Shown piece after piece: positions 9,096 to 19,791 of a stretch of 64,000 nt of DNA. Made by a program: the position numbers and the translations under genes. The stretch covers positions 80,657,422 to 80,721,421 of the forward strand of contig NC_083599.1 in the NCBI RefSeq assembly GCF_020882245.1. The letters are read 5' to 3'. Position 1 is the stretch's first letter. Each line of letters begins with the position of its first letter. The notes beneath the pieces were generated by a model. It was not told where the DNA came from and did not search any database. It saw only the letters and a list, made by a program, of their open reading frames with translations. The DNA comes from Rhopalosiphum padi (lineage: Eukaryota; Arthropoda; Insecta; Hemiptera; Aphididae).

Positions 9096-11793
9096 CGGTA
9101 GAGTAGGTCGCACCAGATTAATCGAACACGACATTCTCCTTAAAAACCAAACACCAATAGCGCTCAAACCATACCCCTATCCACACACAAAACAGGCCAC
9201 AATAGACAACATGATACGGGATATGGAACAACAGGGACTCGTAGAACAAAGCACCTCCCCGTGGGCCGCACCCGTCGTATTAGTTAAAAAGAAAGACGGT
9301 TCGCCCCGACTGTGCATAGACTATAGACGGCTCAATGATGTCACTGAGTCCGACGCTTACCCGATGCCGGACCTCAATACTTTGATTCGTCAAATGCGAG
9401 GTGCCAAAATTTTCAACATTTTGGACCTTAAGTCTGGATACTGGCAAGTACCACTTAACCAGAATGCTCGAAAATACACGGCATTCCGGACGAGTCGGGG
9501 TCTATATCAGTTTCGAGTACTTCCCTTCGGCCTCAAAAACAGCCCCATGACCTTTGTACGACTAATGAACGAAGTTTTGAGGGGGTATCTGGACGACTTC
9601 GTACGTGTCTACCTTGACGACATAGTGGTGTTTTCGAACACCACAGACGAACACCAGTGCCACCTAGACAAAGTTTTGGAACGTCTACAGAGACACGGGC
9701 TGACATGCAACACCGAGAAATGCAGTTTCGGAGCAACCGAAATCTCATTTCTCGGACACCTAGTCACCTCCGACGGCATAGACAAACAACCGGAGAAACT
9801 AGATTGCATTATGAACTTCCCCACACCCACCAAAATATGGGACCTACGGAAATTCCTGGGCGTCTGCAACTGGTACAGCCAGTTTGTTGACAACTACGCG
9901 GACACCATAGCACCCCTAACGGATAGGCTCAAACAAGGGACTAAGTGGTCGTGGACCGAAACGGAACAGGCGGCATTTATGAAAATAAAACACGCACTGT
10001 ACGATTCGCCAAAACTGTCGACACCAGATTACGGAAAACCGTTCTGCCTAAAAACCGATGCTAGCGAAATAGGAGCAGGTGCCGTTCTTTTCCAACGGGG
10101 TGACAGACCTGAGGAAAGACGGATAATCGCCTACGCGAGCAAAAAGTTTAGTGACACGCAGACTAGGTACGCCGCGGTCGAACGCGAGTGCCTCGCGATA
10201 ATCTGGGCGACCGACAAGTTTAGACCTTACTTAGAAGCCCGTCACTTTGACCTATTCACAGACAACTCCGCCCTCACTTGGCTCCACCGAGCCAAAAACA
10301 CCAACTCCAAGTTGACCAGGTGGGCACTACAGCTGGCCAACCTGGATTTCAAAACCACACACGTGCCCGGCGTACAAAACGAAGCGCCGGACATGCTGTC
10401 ACGCAACCCAGCCCCAGGACCCCCCGTAGACGAGGATCACCTCGAGGAACGGCTAGTAGGAGTACCCATCACCCAAATCACCACCACTACTAGCACGCCG
10501 GCCGACAACCTGTTCGCCACTACGGACCCGGGCAACACCACCAGCGAGCCCACCATAACACACGCTACGCTCGTGACGTGGCAGTCCAATGACCCCGACA
10601 CACGTGACATAATTGACAACGGTACACTGGACACGCCGGCACGCAATACCAGGCAAGCCGCGGAAAAAAAGAACAAATACGTTCTTACCGACGGCCTCCT
10701 GCGAATAAATTTGCGCGACCACACACCCGTCATTATACCACGACAAAAAATACAGAACGTGATTTGGACATACCACGATCACGTCCTAGCAAACCACCCA
10801 GGCTGGAAAGAAACATACAGGGCGATAAAACAGCGCTTTTACTGGAAAGGTCAAAAGAACGACATCCGACTGTATGTCAAGTCTTGTCACATATGCGCGT
10901 GCACCAAACCCCTAAACGCGCGCGCAGATGACCCAATGACCGCCAGAACACCCCGCCACCCCTGGGAGGTAATCAGCATAGACCTCATGGGCCCCTACCC
11001 GCGCACGAGTAGGGGAAAACAATATTTACTGGTTGCCACGGATATGTTTAGTAGGTGGACCGAGGCATACCCCCTAGGTACAGCCACTACAAAAACAATA
11101 ACCGAAACGCTCGAAAGAGAATTTTTTTCACGTTACGGTTACCCCCGTGTGTGCCTAAGCGACAACGGCCCCCAGTTCGTAGCAAACGATATGCGCAACG
11201 CGATCGAACGGTGGGGAGCCGAGGGCTGGACAACTCCGGTATATCACCCGAGGGCCAACCCCGTCGAACGGCGCAACCAGGACATAAAAAAAGGTCTACG
11301 CGCTTTACTCACCAACGGTAACCATAACACATGGGACACCAAAATTCCCCCTATACTATTTTCGATCAGGAATAGACGCAACGTCCAAACAGGATACCCC
11401 CCCTCGGTACTTGTCCTCGGAAGAGAGGGCAAACGACCGGGTGATTGGGCACTGAGTAGGACAACTGCCGACCCGATCGAACACATAAATAGGGAGAGGG
11501 TAAAGCGTGAGAAAGACGTACTGGACATACCACCGGTAACAGGTGGCCAGACGCAACCCACATATAAAACAGGTGACGTCGTTTACTACAAAGCGCATCA
11601 CCTGTCAAAAGCGCACGACAAATTTCACGCCGGTTTCGCACCAAAATGGTGGGGACCGGTAAGACTACACAAACGCGTAAAAAAAGGTGTATTCCTCACG
11701 GACCAACAACCACCGCGCAAAATTCACGTGTCATGTCTGAAACGCGCGCCAACCACAACACACCCACACCCCAACACCACCACAAAACAATAA
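9037..11793 (+). CDS. pol: Gypsy reverse transcriptase, RNase H, integrase
   Basis: One long open frame of about 900 residues; no initiator is expected because it is the continuation of protease. Order: linker (VIRNYPDVFSG); RT with VLVKKKDGSPRLCIDYRRLN, LPFGLKNSP and the catalytic YLDD at 9610-9621; RNase H with TDASEIGAGAVLF, ERECLAIIW and TDNSALTWL; integrase H2C2 zinc finger (HPGWKETYRAI...SCHIC); integrase core with D (ISIDLMGP), D (SDNGPQF) and E (NPVERRN); and a GPY/F-like C-terminal module (APKWWGPVRLHKRV). All catalytic motifs are intact. The only visible defect is the frame offset from protease at 9028-9095. The domain order places it in Ty3/Gypsy rather than Copia. Confidence 0.93.
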   Translation: MTHTHAKITDVIRNYPDVFSGRVGRTRLIEHDILLKNQTPIALKPYPYPHTKQATIDNMIRDMEQQGLVEQSTSPWAAPVVLVKKKDGSPRLCIDYRRLNDVTESDAYPMPDLNTLIRQMRGAKIFNILDLKSGYWQVPLNQNARKYTAFRTSRGLYQFRVLPFGLKNSPMTFVRLMNEVLRGYLDDFVRVYLDDIVVFSNTTDEHQCHLDKVLERLQRHGLTCNTEKCSFGATEISFLGHLVTSDGIDKQPEKLDCIMNFPTPTKIWDLRKFLGVCNWYSQFVDNYADTIAPLTDRLKQGTKWSWTETEQAAFMKIKHALYDSPKLSTPDYGKPFCLKTDASEIGAGAVLFQRGDRPEERRIIAYASKKFSDTQTRYAAVERECLAIIWATDKFRPYLEARHFDLFTDNSALTWLHRAKNTNSKLTRWALQLANLDFKTTHVPGVQNEAPDMLSRNPAPGPPVDEDHLEERLVGVPITQITTTTSTPADNLFATTDPGNTTSEPTITHATLVTWQSNDPDTRDIIDNGTLDTPARNTRQAAEKKNKYVLTDGLLRINLRDHTPVIIPRQKIQNVIWTYHDHVLANHPGWKETYRAIKQRFYWKGQKNDIRLYVKSCHICACTKPLNARADDPMTARTPRHPWEVISIDLMGPYPRTSRGKQYLLVATDMFSRWTEAYPLGTATTKTITETLEREFFSRYGYPRVCLSDNGPQFVANDMRNAIERWGAEGWTTPVYHPRANPVERRNQDIKKGLRALLTNGNHNTWDTKIPPILFSIRNRRNVQTGYPPSVLVLGREGKRPGDWALSRTTADPIEHINRERVKREKDVLDIPPVTGGQTQPTYKTGDVVYYKAHHLSKAHDKFHAGFAPKWWGPVRLHKRVKKGVFLTDQQPPRKIHVSCLKRAPTTTHPHPNTTTKQ

Positions 11794-11849
11794 CGGCAGG
11801 TAACGCTAATTATTGGTTATTTTATTTTGTTTTCATCACCCACAAACAG

Positions 11850-12649
11850 TCGACAACAGCACAAGGATGAATACAAAGCCACAATCAACAGCAACCACCC
11901 CCCCCTACAGCAAGCCGCAGAACTGCTGGAACGCACCCAGCAGTTACTGAAGGTAGCTACCGCGGAGGCAGCCGCCCATGCGACTACGGCAGCACGGGTG
12001 CGCCGGATGTCCACGGCAGAGCTACGCCGGGACCCGGTACTGTGGGCAGCCTACACCCGCGGGTGGGACGACCGCACGTCGGTCTTCCGCAAGTCGACCG
12101 ACGTGGGTCCGACACCCGCGGTGACCGACAGGTCCCGGAGCCCTAGACGGCACGTACAGCCGGCTGGCACACCGCGACCGCCCCCGATGCCGCAGTCCGC
12201 ACGGCTGATCCGCCCACCCCCGCAACCACTCATGGCAGCACCGGTCCCACGACCGAGGACGTCGACAAAACCGCCCGCGCCGACCACAGAGGAGGCTAAA
12301 ACGACGCCGAAAACGGCGGATCGCAAGGAAGCGGAAATTTGTGGACAAGAAGAAGCCTACCGACCCCACCTCCTCTCAGCAATTCCGCCTGGAGAAACCG
12401 GCGTCCACAACCCCCGAACCGGCAACATGTTCAAAGTCACTGGAGGCGACCGACAAACCTGTCCCCGAGACCAAGGCACCGGAGGTAGCAATACCTACCG
12501 GACAAGCCGAGGCCACGGAGCAGCCAGCCACCGACTTCCCAAAACCGGCCGATATGGAAATATCGCCGGATGAGGAGGCGGAGCTGCTGTGTGACATGGA
12601 TGTCGGTCCACCAGATGACGTGGACATGGAAACCGTGTTCCAGAACTAA
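11850..12649 (+). CDS. Gypsy third ORF, function unknown, split over frames
   Basis: After pol comes an extra coding-like region. A polypyrimidine-AG acceptor (TTTTCATCACCCACAAACAG, ending near 11850) and an ATG at 11867 precede it. From that ATG the frame is soon lost at a run of eight C (11898-11905). A neighbouring frame then stays open to 12573, with an Ala/Glu/Arg-rich helical part (AAELLERTQQLLKVATAEAA; RRMSTAELRRDPVLWAAYTR) and a Pro/Arg-rich middle. A third frame, 12341-12649, gives an acidic tail (DMEISPDEEAELLCDMDV). No signal peptide or membrane helix is present, so it is not an obvious envelope. The leader donor at 6124 would allow a spliced message. At least two one-base shifts separate the pieces. 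Confidence 0.5.
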
Positions 12650-12820
12650 CCCCGCTCCCACGACACCACCACAACAGGACTAGACAGGCCGGAGTGAGAC
12701 CGCTGCACCCAGCCGGAATACTCCTCCTCCGGAACCTATCTACCCCAACCACCCAACCACCCACACAACCACCCACACAGCCACCGGATGCGGCCGGACA
12801 ACCGCCGTCACTGGTTGTTT
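12650..12820 (+). other. Gypsy 3' untranslated spacer
   Basis: ACC/CCA-rich spacer between the third ORF and the polypurine tract; tandem CCACCCACACAA-type words at 12755-12790. Confidence 0.6.
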
Positions 12821-12833
12821 GGGGGGGGGAGTA
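12821..12833 (+). promoter_or_regulatory. Polypurine tract
   Basis: GGGGGGGGGAGTA lies directly against the 3' LTR start at 12834, where the plus-strand primer is expected. Confidence 0.75.
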
Positions 12834-13278
12834 TGACGTGGCCCCGCGCAAACACCGTTTGAATTCGAACGGCATTTGCGCGGATAGTCTCGCCGTAAGC
12901 TCTCTCTCAACCACAAGTTGACGACGGACGACGCCGACGCGCGACGATCCGCGTCGGAGCGTCGGACCCGCCGCGACCGTGAACCGGCCCTAGACAAAAC
13001 CAGTCATTTCCACCGCACCGTACGCGACAGACCTTTTTTTTGCGCCGTACCGTGCCCACCTGCATTACATACCCTCATATCTCCCTATTTTGTTTTTTTT
13101 TCACGTTGGTGTTTTTTTTTTGTTTTCTGCCACAATAATAAAAACCACCTTTTTTTTTTCAACTCCAACCTGACTTGTGTTATTTATTCATCTTTCCCCC
13201 GTGCTCCTCCCGTGTGCCGTTCAACCACCATCCGACGCTACCTCACCATCACACAGTGACAACCGTAGGTACGCGTCA
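12834..13278 (+). repeat. 3' LTR of Gypsy
   Basis: Same length as the 5' LTR (445 bp). By eye it is identical except T at 12839 versus C at 5657, a CpG position. TAAT follows as the target duplication. Confidence 0.95.
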
Positions 13279-13431
13279 TAATCAAATTCTAGTTTATTTG
13301 GATTTGCACGACGTTCAATTAATTTTTGAGCATACTTTTTTGGCCAAGCACAAACAGAGGTGCGAACCCAGAAATTTGGCACAGCAGCTACTGTGTTGTC
13401 AGTAGAAAAACAAACAACGCCTCCACATATT
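13279..13431 (-). pseudogene. Host-type gene exon, upstream half, cut by Gypsy
   Basis: Minus-strand exon starting after GCTTTTCAAG at 13432 and reading ICGGVVCFSTDNTVAAVPNF, then WVRTSVCAWPKKYAQKL and RRANPNKLEFDY, up to the TAAT target duplication. The frame continues at 5651 on the other side of the retrotransposon. The TVAAVP..W....CAWP pattern resembles the N-terminal module of aphid-expanded DUF4806-type genes (family recall, moderate). No ATG is in frame close to the acceptor, so an upstream first exon is likely; none was identified. Confidence 0.6.
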
Positions 13432-13856
13432 CTTGAAAAGCAATACAATTTATAAATAATACATGGGTACATAAATTTTATATTAAAAATAATTAACAAA
13501 TAAACTTAATTTATTATTGTCATTTATAATTTCTGCATATCAAATTGAAAGTAAAAATAAAATGTATTTTGCTACCATAAATGTATACACAAAAATATTA
13601 TTCCAAATAGCTAAATTATATAAGTATATAATAAGAAAACATATAGTTAATTTTAAAAACTAATTTTGAACAATATTTTTACATCACTAAATAATTTATA
13701 GTGTAGGTATATTATATTATATTAATTTCTAATATAACCAATAAAATATTTTAAAATTAAAATTAAAATTTGGTAATGAATTATACATTTATATTATTCA
13801 TATCTAAAATTTAAAATATTTATTATATATTATACAAATGCATTTTTAATTACAAT
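13432..13856. other. AT-rich spacer, nothing recognised
   Basis: Homopolymer-rich AT sequence between the interrupted exon and the CACTA-like fragment. No supported feature. Confidence 0.6.
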
Positions 13857-14399
13857 TTATTTTAATATTGGTACAGCTATCAATAATTCATCGATATCAA
13901 AAATCATTATTTTTTTTTTTATATCCGATACACGCCATTCTTTAGTATTTTCAGATAAATCATTAATAATATATATATCTAGTTTAGATGAGCTTATTGG
14001 TTTTTCAAACAGGAGTTGAATTTCTTGCCTAAAATTGTTGAAGTATTTGATAAAATGTCAATAATTTGAACTACTTCCCCTTCAGTTGTTAATGCAAAAC
14101 AATCTGGCTTCTTAATTGTAAATGTATTATATTTACTATTACTGAATTTAATATTGTCATTAATAATAATCTCTCCATAACGTTTAATTATTTGTTCCAA
14201 TGGTTTTTCATGTTTTCTGAGCATACGTTTTAACATTTTCATGTAGTTCTCGAATGGAAAACAACTACAATTATCAAGAGGTCCATATGTAATATAGTCA
14301 TCAACTAAATGCAATAAGCTATGAACGTTGTGGGATAGATAATGGCAACCATAGATTTGTTGAAATTGTAACGTCACAGCATTTTTTGCAGTAATATTA
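13857..14399 (-). pseudogene. C-terminal fragment of a CACTA-like transposase protein
   Basis: The minus-strand frame from about 14399 contains YLSHNVHSLLHLVDDYITYG, PLDNCSCFPFENYMKMLKRM and LRKHEKPLEQIIKRYGE. This is the SHNVHSLLHLVDDV..YGPLD..SAFPFEN block of aphid transposase-domain proteins of the En/Spm (CACTA) group. It shifts frame near 14000 and again at a 12-A run (13911-13922), ending with an IAVPIL-type tail and TAA at 13857. No ATG begins it (the longest frame would start at a GTG at 14377), so it is a 5'-truncated relic or a 3' exon. It sits upstream of, and on the same strand as, the TVAAVP exon. In some aphid genes, as I recall, these two modules are neighbours. Confidence 0.6.
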
Positions 14400-14477
14400 T
14401 CAATGTCATAAACATACCTGTACCTATAGTACCATTAACAAACATACCTTATCTATATATTGTTATGAATATCGCGC

Positions 14478-15660
14478 GCTAATGAAGAAATGACCGCAGT
14501 GCTATGCAATAAATGTTCCCCGTCCCCCCCGTCCTCGTGCAGTGTTCGTCGTCGACGTGCCGCGGTTGCCCGCCGCCCGTCACCTCCAGCGTTTTTGTCG
14601 CGTCCGTCGGTGCACTCGCCGCAGTGCAGTTATCAAAGTTCCACATTATTGTAAAAGTCCCGCAATACATCTACCCTGCGCTTCCCCACCTCAACATCTC
14701 AACTATCAACACCGGCCACCGTCCAGCCAGCTCCGTCGGACTGCCGACACTACCTTTCTCAACGCCATTTGAACCAGCCGTGGTTTTTTTTTTTCGTGCG
14801 CCCAGTCTCACCGTGAATTCAGCTGTCCAAACCACGTGTCCACACCAGCACATATATACCCGGCGAAGTTCGTTTGTCTTTCTCCAACATCGCTGTGTCC
14901 ACGCTATGATGTGCTAAACTTCACCACGGGCTCGATGTCGGGCGAAGCAACTTTCAGCCACTGACCGATGCAGATGGGCCATGTCGACCGCGTGTGTGTC
15001 GACGGCCCTTTGGCCAGCCCATCGCAGCCGTCGGTCAACCGTCAGCAGCCTCGTCGTCCATCACTATAATATCGTAATGTATTAAAATCCACCCCCCCCC
15101 CATATTCCTTTTTATTTGCGTTAGGACAACTTGTTAAGATGTGTCAACTGTTGCGCCTGGCGCCGTTTTTTTTTTTGTTACCTCCCATCCTTACCGTCCT
15201 TAGCGATATGCCGGACGGTGACCCTATGGTTGGCGAAATAAAATTTAATATAAAAATAATATGTGTTCCGCTGAACCTCGTGGGCTGATCCGTGGGTTCG
15301 CTCAGTCCAAACCAAATATATATATTCTTTACCTGATTCCCGTCCCACTTTTATTATACTCACATGACTGCCATGTCCCAACATTATTGTGTATGTCATC
15401 ATGTGTTAAACGCATGTGCCCAAATAATACACTCTTTTGTAACAATTGCCATGAGGCAATAATTATTATCTTTTTTCGAAATTGCCAGCTTATTATTATT
15501 ATTATTATTCACAAATATCTATTATTGCACGTTGTGCATCATTGTAAAATACAATACCTCTGATTACCCTAGCTTTCTTTTGTTATTTAATTTATATTTT
15601 TTTTTTATATATTATGTCTTCTTTTCCCCTTTTTTAAATAAATCTTTGGTGTTCATTCAC
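14478..15660. other. GC-rich non-coding repeat-like region
   Basis: About 1.2 kb with GC content far above its surroundings and falling toward the right. It has several hairpins, for example around GTCGACCGCGTGTGTGTCGAC (14984-15003), and short frames without domain signatures. Words in its right part (ATGACTGCCATGTCCCAACA, ATGTGCCCAAATAATAC) resemble words at 55230-55320 just before a LINE endonuclease fragment. I infer an untranslated region of a LINE-like family; this is not proven. Confidence 0.4.
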
Positions 15661-15775
15661 CACTGCGTGTACAAAGCCTATGAGTTCCACCGACTTAGCC
15701 TTCGGGCTAACACGCGGTGCGGCTCATAGGTCACGACCGAAATGTTCCCCTTTGGTCGTGGGTAGCTTTTGGTAG
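15661..15775 (+). ncRNA. Structured repeat motif, copy 1
   Basis: Outer arms CCTATGAG (15678) and CTCATAGG (about 15722) enclose AGCC-TTCG-GGCT, a UUCG-capped hairpin, and the words CACGCGGTGCGG. A second stem follows, CACGACC...GGTCGTG around a GAAATGTTCCCCTTT loop, then GGGTAG. Related sequence occurs at 63660-63785 and 63868-63956 with different stem bases. I do not recognise an RNA family; the type is a structural guess. Confidence 0.4.
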
Positions 15776-16522
15776 CCTAGCAAACTACCAAATTCTTACA
15801 AAATGTTTTTACAAAATAATTTAATAATTAATTAATTGTATCAAGATATATTATAATATTAATATTTGCATACATTAACTTTAATTCTTTGTATTAACAC
15901 ATTTAATATATTAAAACTTTGCCACTTAGGTGTTTGTTTCTATAATATTAGTATTTTTATTATTTTTTATTATTACATAATGAATTAATTAAAAATTTAA
16001 TTAATAATCATTATCGCCGCAGTCAACAGTGGAAGTTTTTATTCAATAATACTTTTATGTACTTAGATCTTATTTGGTTTTAATAGAATAAATGTATTAA
16101 TGATATTGTATAGACGCGCATTATTGAGTGCTTTAATAAATGGTATTATAATATATTATATTAGGTATGTATAGTAAGATAGAAGAGTTTAAAAAATATA
16201 TAGTTGGATTATTATATTTAAAATAAAACAAGATAATCTAAGATAATTAATGTTTTATAATATATTATAAATTTATAATGATAATAATATGTTCATACTA
16301 TACATAGGTACCTAATTGTGTTATTAAAGCACACAAACTCCTCTTACCATTGCTACACTGCTGCATATGACTGGTTAGGTTATCATTATATATTTTACAC
16401 TTTGAAAAGGCATAATACGAATAAAATAATTCATGAGTATTAATGACAGTTTAAAAAAATTAAAAAATTGTTAAATAATTAGTAATAATAATATAATAAT
16501 TATTATTATTATTGTGTTCATA
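15776..16522. other. AT-rich spacer, nothing recognised
   Basis: Poly-A/T and TTATAATAA-type sequence without open frames of note. It ends where the hAT terminus begins. Confidence 0.6.
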
Positions 16523-19500
16523 CAGTGCCGTAACTAGAGAGTTAAAGACTCAGGTGCAAACAAATGTATATGGGTCCCTCTTTCTTGAGACATGTAAAAA
16601 AGTAGGAGTTCACGCCATGGAAATTGTTTACCCTTTAAAAAGGATAGTATTTGTGGATGAATTGAATAAGAACCGATGGATAATTTTCTCGTTGAAACAA
16701 TTCTATGTAGAGCTTCAACGTACTAGGAACACAGGATCACAATTTTATATTGAATAGATTTTATTAATAAAAAAACTTGTAGAATAAACTACATGGATAG
16801 ATAAAATAAATAAGTTAGTATATAAAATATATGATATGAATATTATAATATGATTATTGATAATACAAACATGGTTTACAATAAAATATTAATAATAAAA
16901 AACATAATAATAACAAAACATTAGAAATAAAAATAATAATAATTACCATTATATGATAATAAACCTATTTTTTTTTTATATCACATATTTTATAATATTT
17001 AAAATAAAATATTAATAATACAAAACATAATTATTATCATTATAATATGACCTATTACATTTTTTATAATATTTAAATATTAAAAAAACATTTTCTTTCG
17101 AGCTTTAGCATTTGCGAAATCATCAGTACGACCTCTTTCAATACTTAATACAGATATATTACTTAACCTTTCTTGAGAAGTAAAATTCCTCAAGTAATTT
17201 TTTATCAATTTAAGTTTGGAAAAAGATCTTTCAGCTGAAGCCACAGTAACAGGAATTGTCAAAAAAATTATACAAGCTGTTAGAACATCACAAAAAGCTG
17301 TTGATAAATCATTATTCACAATAAATATTATAATATCATTAATATTTTTGATATCTGATTTATTTTTTATTATAGATTGGATACTTAGTAACTGTCGAGT
17401 AAAATCTGAAGTCACATCTGACTTATAATGTTGAATAAAATCAAAAGAACAATTTTATTAAATCATTTTCTTCAGTACTTCTTAAAAAAGTTGGATTTAA
17501 AAATTCAAAAGTCGATACGATTACTTTTAATCCTTTAAATCTAGTTCTTAGTTGTGCTAAAGCAGTATCTACAACAGGATAAAATATTTTAATTCTAAAG
17601 TTTTCTTTTGTTATATTTAACCTTCTGTCACCATCGATTTCATCAAAATGTAATTTGGTAAATTGTTGGCGTTTTGATGGAAATTTAGATGAAATACCCC
17701 ATTTAGAACATAAATCATTAGCAATATTAACAATGTCATTGTAATTCTGTCGCAATTCTGATAATGATCCAATTGCTTGCTCAAGAAGACCACAAGAAGT
17801 TTGAATATTTATATCAACACTTTGTAATACTTTTGAAACACCTTGCATACTTCTCAATACTCTTTCCCACAAACATAAAAGTAAAACAAATTCTACAGAA
17901 TCCAATTTGGAGCGTATACTTTTGCTAACATTTCTTTCATCACCATTTGTTGTTGTAAGAGTAATTTTTGTTAATGTGATCAATACGTCATTAAATCTTT
18001 CTTTTAATGCAAATATAGCTTGGTGTCGAGCTTCCCAACGTGTTGCGCATACTTTTTTGAGAACAGTTTTATGAACTTTTAAGGTATTTTCTTCTCCCAA
18101 CGCTAATAAAGCCCATCTAGGAGCTGAACTACTAAAAAAATTGAAAACTGCTTGTACAGTAATAAAAAAACGCCGAACTGTGTCTGAACTTTTAGCAGAG
18201 TCACAAATTACTAAGTTCAAGTTGTGAGCACAACAATGAACAAAGTGAGCATTTGGTACTATGTCTTGAATACGTTTTTGAACACCACTATAAATACCAC
18301 TCATCACTGCAGCACCATCATACCCTTGACCTCGACATTTAGAAATATCTAAGCCCAACTGAGAGAGGACATTTATTATGAGATTTGTGTAGTCTTTGGC
18401 ACCATGATGATCAATTGCATAAAATCCAAGAAACGACTCTTTTATACAAACAGTATGCTTAATATAATCAATAGTAACATAACGAATTATAATACTGACT
18501 TGGTCTAACTTTGTAATATCTTGAGTTGAGTCAACAATTATAGAAAAAAAAGTAGAGATTTTTATTTCATCACAAATGATTTTCCTTAAATTACATGATA
18601 AAATTTCAATTAACTCATTCTGAATAGCTGGACTTAGATATTTAATTTGACCATCTTTTTTTATCAAGGACTGTTCTTAAAAGTGGATCAAATTCTGCAA
18701 ATAGTTTTACTGTTCTAAGAAAATTTCCCTCACAAAATTGCTTGGTTTCATTACCACGGAGTGCCAAATTACCAGCAGTAAGACTTAAAATTATTTTAAT
18801 TATTCTTCCCAAAACATCTCTCCAGTATTTAGCTTCATTAGAAATTTGAACTTTCAACTCTTTATCAATAGTACAGTTATTTGTCCATACAAGTCTAAGT
18901 TGCATTGCATCTAAATGAGGACCTGATATTTCATGAGAAATTATTTTTTGGGACAAATGCTGCCAATCATCAATGCCTTCAACCCATTCTGACTTAAAAT
19001 TTCGATGATTGTAATCTACAAAAAGCCAGCACGTTTCACAGTATACTTTATCTAATTTCACAGAATAACAGAGCCAAAGACGGGGAATTAGAACACCAGT
19101 TTTAGTTTTCATATTGTAATAATCGACTGAAAATTTTCTATGATTGCCATGTATAATTCTGTAGGGAAACTGTATTAACGGTCTACAAGGCCCATAAGTC
19201 AAAATGGTTCGTTTAAGTTTACTGTCTATTATAGGTCCTTTAAAATGTCCTCTATCAGTCGGATAATCTAACTTCAAATTTAATTCTAAATGTAAAAAAA
19301 TAAAATAAAAATAGTTAGGTACCTACTTTATATTTTGCAAATAATAAATTATTTAATGTACTTGACTTTTAAAAACATCAGGTTTTTTAAGTTAAGTATC
19401 TATTTTATTTTAATAAATAAAAATGTTTGACATAACTAACCCTGAGTACTAGTTGATTGAACTTCTAACGTACATGATTCAGTAGATTTACCAGCAATAG

Positions 19501-19536
19501 TTCTGTCTTGGTCTTCTTCAACTTCAATGTTAACAT
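16523..19536 (-). mobile_element. hAT element A, one end recognisable
   Basis: The left end CAGTGCCGTAACTAG at 16523 matches the CAGNGNCGTA start common to insect hATs. Inside is a minus-strand hAT transposase (17080-19536). No matching CTAGTTACGGCACTG end is found to the right; coding sequence stops against a Polinton fragment near 19549. The element therefore appears truncated or rearranged and no target duplication can be given. Confidence 0.65.
17080..19536 (-). pseudogene. hAT transposase (ZMYM1/DUF4371 type), two frameshifts
   Basis: Small exon 19536-19441 (VNIEVEEDQDRTIAGKSTES) splices in phase (CAGG|GTTAGT ... ACATTTAG) to an exon starting at 19285. The N-terminal zinc-finger region has KVYCETCWLFVDYNHRNF. 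The central DUF4371 and RNase-H-like part has FSIIVDSTQDITKLDQVSII, GQGYDGAAVMSGIYSGVQ and HFVHCCAHNLNLVICD. The C-terminal hAT dimerisation region has PVTVASAERSFSKLKLIKNY. A one-base excess in an A run near 18655 separates the first two frames and another shift near 17445 separates the tail. Otherwise the protein is nearly complete. Such transposases cut and paste hAT elements. It ends 550 bp from the left terminus, as expected. Confidence 0.82.
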
Positions 19537-19548
19537 CTGAGTAAAATA

Positions 19549-19791
19549 TTAGAAAATATTTATGAATGTACTATATGTTATATCATTTATAATATGTATA
19601 ACATATTTTGTATATGTATCTATACCAACTAAAATGTATTTAAAACCAAGATTTTGATTGGAATGAGATTGCATGTCCATTAAATCAGCTTGCCAAAGGT
19701 CATCCTTAAATCGTGTTATTAAACTACGTCTAGGAAATATTTTTCTTGCAGGTCGATGTAGCTCATTGGCTATACACTCTAATGTAGACAT
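19549..19791 (-). pseudogene. Polinton retroviral-type integrase, truncated
   Basis: 80 residues from an ATG whose A is also the last base of the preceding gene's TAA. It contains LHRPARKIFPRRSLI, DDLWQADLMDMQSHSN and GFKYILVGIDTYTKYV, the N-terminal part of the Polinton integrase catalytic core: WQADLMDM holds the first catalytic Asp and DTYTKY follows. The second Asp and Glu are missing because the reading ends at 19549 next to hAT coding sequence. The gene would insert the element into host DNA. Start and frame are clear. Confidence 0.85.

Larger units (their letters stand above)
5652..13278 (+). mobile_element. Full-length Gypsy (Ty3-type) LTR retrotransposon
   Basis: 7,627 bp with 445-bp LTRs at 5652-6096 and 12834-13278. 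The LTRs begin TGACG and end CGTCA. The flanking target duplication is TAAT (5648-5651 and 13279-13282). Between the LTRs are a putative primer-binding site, leader, gag, protease, RT/RNase H/integrase, a third ORF and a G-rich polypurine tract abutting the 3' LTR. Comparing the LTRs by eye I find one difference (C at 5657, T at 12839), so the insertion is young. The GC-rich, CpG-rich internal region contrasts strongly with its surroundings. No envelope-like protein with a signal peptide or membrane anchor is present. Confidence 0.95.

Noticed and set aside
11244..11644. Minus-strand frames opposite integrase
   Set aside because: Shadow frames of the strongly coding integrase region.
11827..12649. 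Envelope gene in the Gypsy
   Set aside because: The third ORF has no signal peptide, cleavage site, fusion peptide or membrane anchor.
14513..14917. 134-codon plus-strand frame in the GC-rich repeat
   Set aside because: Cys/Pro/Val-rich translation without domain signature; open because of GC content.
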